Assembly: GCF_021869535.1 (NCBI RefSeq)
Contig: NW_026262668.1
Span: forward strand, 66,919,558-66,983,557
Origin: Mytilus californianus
Lineage: Eukaryota > Mollusca > Bivalvia > Mytilida > Mytilidae
Reading direction: 5' to 3'
Length of the DNA stretch: 64,000 nt
The notes beneath the pieces are model-generated. The model was not told where the DNA came from. It saw only the letters and a list, made by a program, of their open reading frames with translations, and did not search any database. Shown in pieces: positions 33,021 to 59,187 of this stretch (position 1 is the first letter of the stretch; the number at the start of each line of letters is the position of its first letter). The translations under genes were made by a program, and so were the position numbers.

Positions 33021-33635
33021 TACATAATTACTGTTATTAAACAATTCACAAATGCATAACCCATTTATCTTGCGGACATGCAATGGGAATGTGCACGGTT
33101 ATCAAAAACTTCAAAAATATTGCATGTACAGTTAATAAAGAAGTTATTTCATCAAATAGATAAGATTTTCACTCATGACACAAATCGACTGGGTTGCATG
33201 TCATCGGGGATAATTGATAAATGGGATTAAATTGACCGTCAAGAAGGTCTAAAGAACCACCTCTGGAGAACCTTAACATTAATAAGTAATACTTACCAAA
33301 ATTTCTCTACACTAAACGCTATTTTCTATTGGAAAATTTCAGAAAGATGCTGACAACTTATTTGGTGACACAGATTATTTTCTTGTTTTGGCGCGAAATA
33401 TATTCTTACTCTTAATGCTTGACGTAACAAAATTTGTGTAGAATTATATTTAACTAAAGCTCAGCGTAAATATGCAGAAGCATGACAATACATTAATGAT
33501 AAAATGTGTTAATATTTCTGTAAAAGAATATAATTTTACTTTCCCAGTATACTTCACTTAGAATTACATTTGAGCGCAAGAAAGTCTCCTTGTGAATCGG
33601 CCCGGGGTCGAAGTTCAACATATCAACGGAAATTT
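33021..33635. other. No gene recognised
   Basis: AT-rich; no exon or repeat assigned. Confidence 0.4.
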
Positions 33636-34136
33636 TTGCGTGTGCTTGCGTTGCTTTAGATCAAGGACACAGCTTTTCAACCAATCGGGGAATGTTTACT
33701 TGGGGCATACATCTATTTTTACTGCAGGTTTTGACATGTTTAAATCGCGATTATAGAAAAATGGAATGTTGTTGGTAGATACAAAACAGAAAATGATGAA
33801 CACTTTTAGCAAAAGATAAATTGAATCGGGGGTCTGTGTATTCACATTATTTGTACAACTCTCCTTACTCTTGGGAAGCGTGTGCTTTACATCGAGGCTT
33901 GCGTTGCTTTACATCGAGGCTTACATCGACGCAAAAGTAGTTCAACCAATCGGGGAATGTTTATTTGGGGCATACATCTATTTTTACTGCAGATTTTGGC
34001 AAGTTTTAATCGAAATTAGAGAAAAATGGAATGATGTTGGGAGATATAAAACAGAAAATGATAAATATTTTTAGCAAAAGATGAATTGGATCGGGGTTCT
34101 GTGTAATCACATTATTTGTACAACTCTCCTTACTGA
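33636..34136 (+). repeat. Tandem duplication, period ~265 bp
   Basis: TTCAACCAATCGGGGAATGT occurs at 33676 and 33941, followed in both by GGGGCATACATCTATTTTTA, an AAAACAGAAAATGAT block and ATTTGTACAACTCTCCTTAC. A small GCTTTACATCGAGGCTT duplication lies at the junction near 33890. Confidence 0.9.
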
Positions 34137-34204
34137 TGGCAAAAAATGGAATTTCCGTGACCTAAATGGTTCGCGAAAATTAATATTTTTATATATATAT
34201 AGTA

Positions 34205-35165
34205 ATTATGCAGGACAGACGTGCTCAAACCGGACATCATTTTATTACTATGATTGACTATTAAACGGCTTGTCACATAGCTGAGAGAATTTTTCTGCAA
34301 AAAATGTTAGTAAGAAAATTAAGTATTAAAAATTAGAATTATGCTAATCACACTTTATTTTCTGCTAAGTAATCACCCCCAGTTTTTGGTGGGGTTCGTT
34401 TTGCTCAGTCTTTAGTTTTCTATGTTGTGTTTTGTGTAGTGTTGTTTGTCTTTTAGTCTTTTTCTTGTTTTGCCATGTCTCGAGATTATCCGAAGTGTAT
34501 TTCAGATACGTGCCGTTCTAATCATGATAGCAGATAATTTCAATGTGTCAATTTACAGATATGGCACAAACCTTTACAAAAATAAGAAAACGGTTTAAAT
34601 AGATATGCTTTGACTGTAAGATAAGAAGCAGATAACACTCAAGTAAAACTAATGATGTTTTGAACACCTAATAAGTAGTAGTTATGAGAGTTATTTTGAA
34701 TTTCTCGTGCAATAAGATGAAATTCATAAAAGCATATACAAATGATATGAAAAATTTAAAACAAACATCTATATCATGAATCGTATATTCACTGGGCTTT
34801 TTAAAATGTACGTTTTTAAAAGATAATAACTTTTCCCCATGTTTTCTGGACAAGGATTTAGCTTAATTTGTGGAAAGTTAACAATTTGAAGCAGTACTGA
34901 TTTTTTGTAAAGTACCGCTCACATCAATAGACAAAGTGTGAAATTATGTAATTTGATATGCAAAATAAATGATTATGATATCAAAAGGAGAAATGTCACT
35001 AAACAGCAAAAAATAGATAATTTAAAATAATTTGAAAGTCAAAGTACGTTTAACTTAATTTGTATTTTTAACATAACAGGATGGGATATGTAATTTAGGT
35101 ATTATATGATATTAGTTCCGGCCTTTTGAATCCAAACCGGATAATATATTATTTTTTGCACTGTA
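34205..35165 (+). repeat. Left copy of a diverged 1.45-kb segmental duplication
   Basis: Blocks shared, in the same order, with 35645-36560: ACATCATTTTATTA, CGGCTTGTC, GATATGCTTTGACTG..AGATAAGAAGCAGATAA, GTAAAGTACCGCTCACAT, TTGAAAGTCAAAGTACGTTT and CGGCCTTTTGAAT. No exon found in it. Confidence 0.85.
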
Positions 35166-35347
35166 TTAAAGTTTTCAAAATTAATAGTGCATATGGCACG
35201 GACAAAATATTGAATATTCGTCTTAGTGATCATTATTGTAATTATTATTATTTTTTCTGTTTTTTCCAACTAAAGTTGTCCGTAGCAGTTCTTAAAAATC
35301 GCTTGTCAAATGTTCTTTAGGTTTTTTACTGTAAAAAAAATTAATTG

Positions 35348-35650
35348 TCATTTTCATCATCATTTAGATTACCAAGGGGTGCGTCTTGAATTCGTTTAAT
35401 AACCTGTCATAAAGTTTAAATAACCCATTTATGTAAATAATTTGCATAGTTAGTTTGATAATCAGTAGCCCAACAGATTTTAAGATACTGTAGTTCACAA
35501 AAGAGAGGTTTAAAAAAATTGAATATGTCAAAACTGTAAAAAAATATAACAGCCAAATCCCCAAGTAAGAGGGAAACTTACTACGACTTAAATACATCAC
35601 ATGAGTCAAACAGTCTCCTAAAGTAATTGAAAACAATGGATATGGTTATG
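35348..35650 (+). repeat. Second copy of the ~300-bp repeat at 28108
   Basis: Parallel to 28108-28405 from TGTCATTTTCATCATCATTT to AAAGTAATTGAAAACAATGG. It sits between the two halves of the segmental duplication and may be part of its unit. Confidence 0.85.
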
Positions 35651-36560
35651 TTATATTATTCATGACACACAAATCCTGATCAAACTCGACATCATTTTAA
35701 TATTATCATTATAATATTACACGGCTTGTCGTAGGGCAGAGAGAATTTTCTGGGAAAATGTGATAAGGAAATTAAAAATTGGAATTGTGCTAATCACATT
35801 CTATTATCTGCTTAATAATCTTACTTATATGTCTTATTGCATACCTCAATTTTGATTTTATATGTATATTTTAAACGAAATATGGTAAGAAGAAGCTTTA
35901 TTCGTGTAGGTCACAATGTGAGATTGAGATTAAGTACAGCATCTGTTTCTTTGCTTTCAGAAGTACGTATGATGATTCGGTATCATGCAATAGTACACGA
36001 AATCCCTTCTTTTTAATTTCAATTTACTTGTTAAAAAGTCCATTACTACCTACTTCTTGTAGTGCGTTAGTAAATTATATGTGAATCTTTTTTAGAACTA
36101 CAGTGAGCAAAGACGAGCCCCAGCAACCAAAATGTTTTTATAAAACATTGATCCGAACAAATCTAATGTACAATAGAAATTAATATAATATAATTATGAA
36201 AGCATATAATTTTAATGATATGGGATAAAAAAAAAATAAAAAGAGGAAAAAGGTCGGAATAAGATATGCTTTGACTGAAGAGATAAGAAGCAGATAAAAC
36301 TCAAGTAAAGTTGTAAAGTACCGCTCACATTAATAGACAAAGTGTGAAATTATATAAGTTGTTATGCAAGTAGAAATGTCACTTTATAGAAAAAATTAAA
36401 TAGTTTAAAATAATTTGAAAGTCAAAGTACGTTTAACTGAAATTGTACTTTAACATTACAAGATGAGATATGGTTTTGTAGTATTAAATAATATTATTAA
36501 TTTGGGCCTTTTGAATTTAATCCAGCGTATAGATTATTATTTTTTTGCACTCTATCACCA
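35651..36560 (+). repeat. Right copy of the diverged duplication
   Basis: Shares the block order given for 34205-35165; several internal segments are deleted, so this copy is more compact in its middle part. Confidence 0.85.
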
Positions 36561-37565
36561 GTCAAGTTGTAAAGAGTTTGGTACTGGCAAGACAATACGG
36601 ATATTGTTTTATTGAAATTTCCTATTTGGAAGTCATTTTAAAATAGGGAATCTATCTATCTCATGTATATCTCTGATGCCGTCTTTGATTTTGGTTCTAC
36701 TTTTGGCCCTTTTTGGGTTTTTTTCAACTCTTTAAAATTTGAATGTTTTTGATTTTCAAGTATTTTGTACCCTAGCCTCACTAAAGCGATATCAATTGTC
36801 GAAATGAGCATCTGATGCAGTAGCATTGATACCGTTGATGCTACTTTACCTGATTCTCCAAGGCCTGGTTGAAGTTATATAAAAGAAAAATTTACTTGTA
36901 TAAAAAATTTAATAACATGGTATATCTAATTTATTTGTTCGTGATTCTTAAATTATAGAAATGAATTATAAAAAATGGTGTAGACTAAAAAAACATTAAG
37001 TATGATTCTGTAGTATTTGAAATAAAAAAGGTATTGCAGAATTATTCTTGTTTCAAGTTTTTTGTTATGTCGATAAAAATATAAATGAAACCTGTAGGAT
37101 GCAGTTTTGTTGTGGTATAAAAAATAAATAGTGATGTTATCTGGTAATTAACATTTATTAAGATAAAGAAATTAACGAATAAATGATAAAAGTTGAACAA
37201 TGAAAAATTATTTTAGGAACTGACTAGGCCATGTTAGTTTCGTTCATATGTATGAATGAATGACAAGTGCACTCAGGTCTCTTCAGTAGGCAGTACAAAT
37301 GGTTAAAAAAAAGTGTTATAAAACCACCAAGCATCATATTTCAGGTAGCAAAATTTGGTATATTTCAATGTGCTTTTTTATTTGGCTATCTGGATGCAAA
37401 ATGTTTGGTTAAAATGTAAAAAATATGATTAAATCTCCCTTTAACTTCTTGTTTTCTGTGGATGCTGCTTCAATAATTCCTTGTACTGACAATTTCAATG
37501 ATCTTACCTTACAGTTGTTCATATGTTTATATGGTTGTCTGTTTATGAATCTCAATTTCATAAAT
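36561..37565. other. No gene; one mussel-type repeat scrap
   Basis: About 36670-36850 (GGCCCTTTTTGGGTTTTTTT, TTGTCGAAATGAGCATCTGA, GCAGTAGCATTGATACCG) looks like a dispersed repeat core. The rest is AT-rich and unassigned. Confidence 0.45.
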
Positions 37566-37985
37566 AAAATTGAGAATGGAAATGGGGAATGTGTCAAAGA
37601 GACAACAACCCGATCATAGAGCAGAAAACAGCCCAATGCCACCAATGGGTCTTCAATACAGCGAGAAAATCCCGCACCCGGAGGCGGGCTTCAGCTGGCC
37701 CCTAAACAAAAATATGTACTAGTTCAGTGAAAATGAACGTCACACTAAACTCCGAAACATATAAATGAACCAAATAAAAAAAACATACAAGACTAACAAT
37801 GGCCAGATGCTCCTGACTTGGGACAGGAGCAAAAATGCGGCGGGGTTAAACATGTTTTGTGAGATCTCAACCCTCCCCCTATACCTCTAGCCAATGTAGA
37901 ATAAAGAAACACACAGCAATACGCACAGTAAAACTCAGTTTAAAAGAAGTCCGAGTCCGATGTCAGAATGCATTTGCATAAAAAT
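37566..37985 (-). repeat. Dispersed family C, truncated
   Basis: Left end AAAATTGAGAATGGAAATGG, then CAGCGAGAAAATCCCGCACC, GGCTTCAGCTGGCCCCTAAA, GGGGTTAAACATGTTTTGTG and GTCCGAGTCCGATGTCAGAA, after which similarity to the 52070 copy stops. Confidence 0.85.
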
Positions 37986-38353
37986 GAACTGAGTTCAATG
38001 CAAAGCACTTTAATAATACACTTAGACAGAGGGCTCAAGCCAATGATATACTTTGTTGTAATGGCCCTTTATGAACACCGCTAACAAGCATGCTAAACTA
38101 CATGGATCGGAGGTCCTGAAAGTATAAATGTCAATTAATGATAGTATATGTATATAAAATGTATATGTATATAAAACTTATACAAAGTTGTGGTAAAAAT
38201 AGTTAGTAAAAAGCAAGATGTCTTTACATGCACAAATAAATATATGTTGAGTGACCCTCTTTTGGAACAAACTTCCTCCTTATAGTAAACAGGTGAAAAA
38301 ACATTCAAAACTATAAAATGTTTTCAGTGTCTATTACCCTCACCACTGAATCA

Positions 38354-38384
<31 letters not shown>

Positions 38385-39391
38385 GACTTGTTTATATTTT
38401 TTCGTTTTGGGCTTGTATTATATTTGCCTTCGGGTTTATATGATCCGTTCATCCTATTTTGACTCTTTCAAAATTTAATAGTCTATCCTAAAGTGAGGTA
38501 AATTATATGGCCTTCCAAATACCGTTTCGATTCCTAACATCACTGAAGAGACATTAATTGTCCAAATCCGGATATGGTGTACATATTTTTGCACCTCATG
38601 TTTGCGGTATACCATCTTTTCCGCAAGTTTATTGTTTTCTGTTTGGTAATGAATTAATAATAAGATCTATTTTGTTACATCTTGTGATCCGTTTTTTTTT
38701 GGCAATCGCCAATAGCAGTCAGCAGGGTTTAAGAACATCAGTTGTTCGACCTGCTAGTCAAATGCGTTTTGTTCAATTATACTTTTTTACTCATTTGGTC
38801 TTTTTGAAAATGTTGTTTGTGCTGTATTTAGACCCCTCTACCAAGAAATTTGTTTTGCATGCACACGTATAAAAATTGCGGTTTTTATCCAACGCAATCA
38901 TAGGTTTGAACATATACTAATATATATATAAGTCAATTTAGACTTATATATATATATTAGTACATGTATTTACATGAGTGTGCAACTATTCTCCAATTTT
39001 TTCACACCTACATCAATATGTATAGCAGTGAAAAAGTTTTCCTGTGGATGAATAAATATATACAAGAGGCTGGTGTGCAGTCTGTGCCAAACTGTTTTTG
39101 GGTTTGTCTAACCGAAAAATAAATTTGACCTTTTCTACTATTTTTTCAACTAAAAAATCTAAAAATTTCTGTCTGACCGAATGATTATTTTGTCTGACAT
39201 TTTGTCGATAAGACAGAGTTTGTGATACACTGGTCTATGCAATTTTGATAAACATATACATATATATACACTAGGGTGGGGTGAACGCACTTGCAAGCAC
39301 GAACAAAACAGCCGAATAATCTAGATATATGAAGAAAGAGAGAAAGGGGTATTGATAAATTCATCCTGACTTTTAAGTATTTTACTTTCAG
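37986..39391. other. No gene; AT microsatellite and hairpin
   Basis: A (TA)14-type run at 38354-38381. An inverted repeat at 38916-38961 pairs ACTAATATATATATAAGTC with GACTTATATATATATATTAGT around a 6-bp loop. No conserved exon; a 104-codon plus frame at 38558-38872 has no recognised similarity. Confidence 0.45.
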
Positions 39392-39701
39392 TAAAATATG
39401 CTGTTGTGTCAATAATTTTATTCTTACAATGTATTTTTCGGAAAAGACATTCCAACGAAATGGATGTGCATCAGAAGCAGAAGCTAATCTGTTTAAATCT
39501 CCCAGTATGGAGTCAAAGTCGCATGACAGTACTCATAAAAAAACTCAAACTATAACAAGTAGTTCATCAGATTCAACAAAAAGTGCAAGTTCTGTGAATT
39601 GCATTCCAAACTATCCAAATATTGGAGAACATTCAAAAGAAGGCATGATGAGAGACAATTATTTTCAACTTCCAACTAATTCAGACAAAATTGCAATATG
39701 A
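39392..39701 (+). CDS. Possible 3'-terminal exon, unknown family
   Basis: A good acceptor (TTTTAAGTATTTTACTTTCAG) ends at 39391. The following frame is open for 102 codons to a TGA at 39699-39701. It reads KICCCVNNFILTMYFSEKTF, then a Ser/Thr/Lys-rich hydrophilic tail with SSSSDSTKSASS and ends NSDKIAI. The composition (many polar and charged residues, balanced codons) looks coding. A cysteine-rich, hydrophobic start followed by a hydrophilic tail would suit the cytoplasmic end of a membrane protein, but this is a guess. No upstream exon was found, and there is no clear AATAAA before the family B repeat at 39755. Confidence 0.4.
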
Positions 39702-39754
39702 ACATGATGCAGATTATTTCCCTTTTTCTGCTTGGTAAATTTCAACTGTCCTCA

Positions 39755-40025
39755 GGAACCTTATGTTCAGTGTTTGTCGTTTGTTGGTGTGGTTCATAAG
39801 TGTTTCTCGTTTCTCGTTTTTTATATAGTTTAGACCGTTGGTTTTCCTGTTTGAATGGTTTTACACTAGTCATTTTTTTGGGCCCTTTATAGCTTGCTGT
39901 TCGGTGTGAGCCAATGCTCCGTGTTGAAAGCCGTACTTTGACCTATAATGGTTTACTTTTACAAATTGTGACTTGGATGGCGAGTTGTCTTATTAGCACT
40001 CATACCACATCTTCTTATATCTGTT
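39755..40025 (+). repeat. Dispersed family B copy
   Basis: Parallel to 5926-6215 with the same sharp end, CTCATACCACATCTTCTTAT. Slight differences include a deletion in the TTTCTCGTTT region. Confidence 0.85.
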
Positions 40026-42024
40026 AAACACGTGAAAAGGCATTCAAAGACCTTACCGTCACCAGGTCACTGTAAATCTGACAGCCAGACAGGTTATTTC
40101 ACTGGTCAACTGAAATCCAATTTCACTGACGGCTAGAAATGTTTGAATATATACCAATTCTCAAGTGTCCCAAACAAAAACAAGGTGTAAAGTAAAGAAT
40201 TTTGCAACAAAAACATCACTTCGGCGATACAGGCCTAATTCATATGTATGATTATGTGTTTCGTGTTAACCCTTATAACAAATTAAGTTTTCAAATAAAA
40301 CACTTCCGCCCGCCATGAACCAGTAAATATACTTTTTGTAAAAAATGTAGTTAATAATAATACAATCTACTATTTTATCATGTTTATATATATTAATACA
40401 AACTACTGCATTTTGACAATTTTTTATGTTTTGATACGCAGCCACGTTTACAGAGTATTGAGTTCTCTTTTGTTTTATGAGTTTCAAGATTTTGGATTAA
40501 ATCAATAGACCAAAATTTACCTGTATTACTGAGCTATTTTACCTTAACAACTAGTATTGTTAAAATTATTGACCCTGACGAAGGCTATATGTTCAGCCGA
40601 TTTTATAACATCATCTTTGTATATTACCATTTTACACTTGTATTGTTGCGCAAATCTTTAGACCTTTATATATATAAACATGTAGGTCTTTGCATGGCCT
40701 ATCACGGTAAGAATAGTAATTAATATTATTAAGTAAGATGTAAATGACCCGCGGAAAAGAGGCAGCAAATGATAAAATACACGATCTCCCAATTAATGCA
40801 TTGTGCCGGAAAAATATAAGGTCATAAGCAAATATCTTCAAATCACATTGTTCCATGGTCCATTTTCCCTAAATGACCCCAGGTCAACTGGGGTAGGTCA
40901 TTCATAAAATTGAAATTGGAAAGTCGTCTATTGTTTGGTGAGATTTCAGCGCTGTCTCTACCTTTAGAACAAAATTTTTTTCAAGAAAGATTCAAAGCCT
41001 TGACGACAAAATTGTTAAATGGATATAAGGTGAAACCAGATTCGAGTTCCGTGTAATAAGGAAACAGATTTGAATTTAAAAAGGGCCACAGATTTGAGTT
41101 TTGTTACATTATGGAACACATATTTAAAGAAAAGACACGTATTAGAGGCTTTACATAGATTTGACTGTAACATGTATATTGTATTATATTATAATTGACC
41201 TCATGATACATAACGCTAAGGGTCAACTTGATCTAGCTGTAAAGTGTGGGTTCTGTTCCATCGTTAAAGACATTTAAGCGACTATTATGATGAAGAACCG
41301 GAAGTAATAGCGGTTTTCTTTTTTCAATGAAATTCATACTATGTGATATTTGTCCCTTATACATCCACCGTGTCTCATTCTTGTTGCTACGTTATAAAAC
41401 AAGACTAACATAAAAAGATAATATTAATATTTTTTTCAAATGTTTTTTTCTTAATTTTGCATAAATGATAAAGATTGAAGTTTTTTGACATCACGCATTC
41501 ATGAACTTGTTATAATAAATTAACGCTCTCTCTCCCATGAAAAAGGGCATATTGTTGTTACGATTGACGATAATTGACCATTTATATCGCCAATAGTAAT
41601 TGAAAAAGAAATTACGTGATTTCAAATGCGAAAATCCAAAACCATTTAATGACGGAATTGATAGTCGGTTTCCTTTGTACTTATCGCATTGAATGTGAGA
41701 AAAAGGTCATACATAAAATTGGCAAGCATTAAAATGTTTGGATCAAGGACTTTGATTAAATAACATAGTGTTTATGATAAAAATTTGTAATTTTATTATG
41801 TAATTAAGCAACTGAGTTAGTTATGTTAGCTTAGGACTTTTAAAATTTGAGATGATCCTCCACTCATTAGTCATAAATTTTGAGAAACTTTCTAAAAAAA
41901 ACACTAAAACTTCAAACGTTACAGACCTTAGCGGTTTTATTGCTCCTCATTATACGATAACAGAATGTTTGTCTTTCTATACATCTATGTATGTTTAATT
42001 CATGCAGCTTCTAACGTTTATATT
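40026..42024. other. No gene recognised
   Basis: AT-rich. A small hairpin TGACCCCAG / CTGGGGTAGGTCA is near 40874-40902. Minus frames at 40266-40487 and 40632-40856 are unsupported. Confidence 0.45.
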
Positions 42025-42530
42025 CTTGTTGGGTCTCTTTTGGTCCTTAAGCTCCTAACGTGTTTACGTATTTGTTCATCCACGGCTTTCAAATTTTTGG
42101 GTTAATCGTTCCTGATTAAGATTAATCCAGAAAAGCGCTTCGGACTCACGAGAGTTATTTTCCTTTACTAGCACTGGATCGATACAACTACTGTTGGACT
42201 TTTTAGTCCCCTTGGTATAATCAGCTCAGTGCGCATGGCTTCGGTATTTACATAATTTAAAACATACTTTTAAAAAAAAAATCCCCGTTAATGCATTAAG
42301 AAATTATTGAAAACCAAGGTTCTAACTCCCTCAGGCAATCTGACCTTGGGTGAATATTGATATTATTTTTAGGTCTCTTTTGGTCATAAACCTCCTCACC
42401 AATCTAAACGTTTTTTTATCAATCCTTGGATTTCAATGTTTTAGATTTGAGCGTGCCCGATGAAGGATTATCCAGAAAAGCGTTTTAGACGCACGAAAAT
42501 TATAATGCGTTATGTTTTTCTTCTAACATG
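42025..42530 (+). repeat. Two consecutive family D copies
   Basis: First copy: TTGGGTCTCTTTTGGTCCTT, AATCCAGAAAAGCGCTTCGG and AGCACTGGATCGATACAACT. Second copy from about 42298: GGTTCTAACTCCCTCAGGCA and ATTATCCAGAAAAGCG, then an A-rich end. Confidence 0.8.
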
Positions 42531-43019
42531 ACTTTAAAAAAAATAATGTGTCGCATAGATTCATTTTGGTTAACGATGTTCTTCGATGCCTTGTTTTGTA
42601 TATATGTTTTATTAATCGTTATTGTATTATAATTCATGTTTATTATTGTATATTTACTTCATGTTACACATATATGTGTCTGAGCGTTGCTTTATAATAA
42701 AATTTTGAAAATCTTGACATCTTGATGCAAAATCTTACAAAACGTTTAAACCTTGCAATATTGTTTCAAAATTGTGTAGCGCTAACTAGCTTTCTGATTT
42801 TAAGGATGCATACATCACTGTGTAAAACTGTCGAAAATATAGTATTTGAAACTGTAACATTCAGATTTGATAACTGTCTGCTTTTGGTCGTGTAAGTGAA
42901 GCAAAACCCGTCTTTATATTTGTATTTTGTGTTTGGTTCTTGTTGACAATACTGGTTTCCATTCCTTGTTTGCCGGTATAACTATAAAATATTTTTATCA
43001 CGTGATCTTAATAGCCCTT
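42531..43019. other. No gene recognised
   Basis: AT-rich spacer. Confidence 0.4.
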
Positions 43020-43140
43020 AAAAGAGAGGCGAAATATACCATAGGGACATTCAAACTCATGAATCGATAATGCCATGGGGAAAAAAGAAAAAGACCAAAA
43101 GACAAACAACAATATATAAAACACAACACTAAATTACACT
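43020..43140 (+). repeat. Dispersed family F, short copy
   Basis: AAAAGAGAGGCGAAATATAC, GGGACATTCAAACTCATGAA and AATGCCATGG match 3995-4235. Confidence 0.75.
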
Positions 43141-44387
43141 ATTATGTCGTCCGTCGTAAATTTTTCGGGAATTTTGTTCAATTGAAATCACTGGTCCATG
43201 CTAAATAATAAATAATTTAAAGTATCTGTAGGATAAAAATGTAAGAGACTCTATGGTCCAGTGAATCCATCCTTATCCCATCCTTTAAACAATAATAGAT
43301 ACAGAAAAAGACCCAAACACAAATAAGGGTATTTTCATCAAGAGGAAAGTACAAAATTCAATTCTATTTCTTAAATGTGGAAACTTACATGACTATCAAA
43401 CCGGATCATTTTAGCCCGCATATAGGTATTGAAATACTTATTGATAGCATTTGGAAAATGAAATAGTCATTCCGAATATTGCATATTATTTAAATTGATG
43501 CAACTTGCATGGTTATAATACTGATCACAGTTTTTGTACAATCTTAAGATTTGCTGCTGACGTACGTTTTTTGGTAATTCCCTTATTTGTTCTTTTGAAT
43601 ATATTGCTTCACGTGTATCAATGCATTTACGATATCTCAAACTTTAGGGCTCAGCGTTCCTGATGAGGTAATTCAAATAAAGCACAAAATTCAACACACT
43701 TGATATGTTTCTTTTCAAATCGTTTTGAGTCTGCATTTAACAACGCGTCAACACACATAATGACCTTGTCACGGAGTTGACAAAAGACCCTTACACATGT
43801 AACATAGATACACTCGTTGATTAAAACAGATAATCAAGCTATTTATATATCTACCTTTAAAAGAAACCATAGGACAAGCAGACTTAAAGAAATCAAGTAA
43901 TGAGTAGAACAGAACACTGTTACGAAGTATCCAAAACGAAGGCTTCATAAATATATACCAATGGAGATTACCTTTATATAGCAAACAATTCATCTTGACA
44001 TGTGAACAAACAAATAATATGGTTTAGGAGCGGAGATCCTAAATTATTTGAAAATATTTGAACACTCTCAAATAGTACAGGATGGGAGGGCACATGGGGA
44101 CTCACCCTATATACAATTCTGTCAAACAAGAAACTATGTGGTTGAGAGGTGGGATTCCCAACCATTTTCAGGATATTTGAATATTTTCAAATGGCAGGGG
44201 ATGGATATGACCAAAAGAGAAACAACTCATTCGTGTGTTCCAATATATAGTTCCATTAGATCTATATATTTCATTTTTGGTTTGATTGTATTGCTGTCTC
44301 AAACACGATCCCCAAAATCTCTTCTTTATAAAAGGTCTTCAGGCAGAATAATATTGTTGATTGTTTAAACCAAGTATAGCATTTGTT
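43141..44387. other. Downstream of RBKS, no further gene
   Basis: A family D scrap (GCTCAGCGTTCCTGATGAGG) lies near 43648-43690. The region 43990-44250 has open plus and minus frames of under 110 codons without similarity. The RBKS 3' UTR should begin at 44387 and run leftward; an AATAAA overlaps the stop codon, and no clearer polyadenylation signal was identified. Confidence 0.4.
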
Positions 44388-58854
<14,467 letters not shown>

Positions 58855-59141
58855 AATGAAAGAGAAAGTAGGTTTACGTGTATAAATTGAAAGTAGAATC
58901 ACTGAATGTGAAAATAATTTTGTTAACTCATATCACTGATAAATAAATAATGATTTCATTTTATTTTTTAATCATATTAAATTCTATTTACCAATTTTTG
59001 GGCGTGTTGAATGATATATTGAAGGTAACAATTACCTTTTAACAAAAAAAGACAACAGGAGATCCACAACATATGATCACATATATGGTATCTTATTAGT
59101 GTATACGAGTTACAATGTTTTTTTGAGTTATCGTTCCTGAT
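58855..59141. promoter_or_regulatory. Divergent RBKS-CINP promoter region
   Basis: Only 287 bp separate the two start codons on opposite strands. It contains CCAAT at 58991-58995 and GGGCGTG (KLF/Sp-type) at 59000-59006, near the middle, and a small palindrome AAGGTAACAATTACCTT at 59022-59038. It is AT-rich with no CpG island and no well-placed TATA box. Bidirectional control is inferred from geometry. Confidence 0.6.
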
Positions 59142-59187
59142 ATGACGAACGAAAATGAAAGTAGATTTTCACCAGTGAAGAAGCATG
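59142..59187 (+). CDS. CINP: CINP exon 1 (start)
   Basis: Encodes MTNENESRFSPVKKH plus one base of Gly16; donor GTAAAAGT. The S-P-V-K-K segment parallels the T-P-R-K-P at the start of the human protein, and the phase fits exon 2. It is the least certain of the three exons because the conserved region begins later. Confidence 0.72.

Noticed and set aside
58856-58871. ATG AAA GAG AAA GTA G as an alternative first CINP exon
   Set aside because: The phase fits, but the donor GTTTAC is poor and it would overlap the RBKS leader by starting 2 bp from its ATG. The exon at 59142-59187 has a better donor, an upstream in-frame stop and better similarity.
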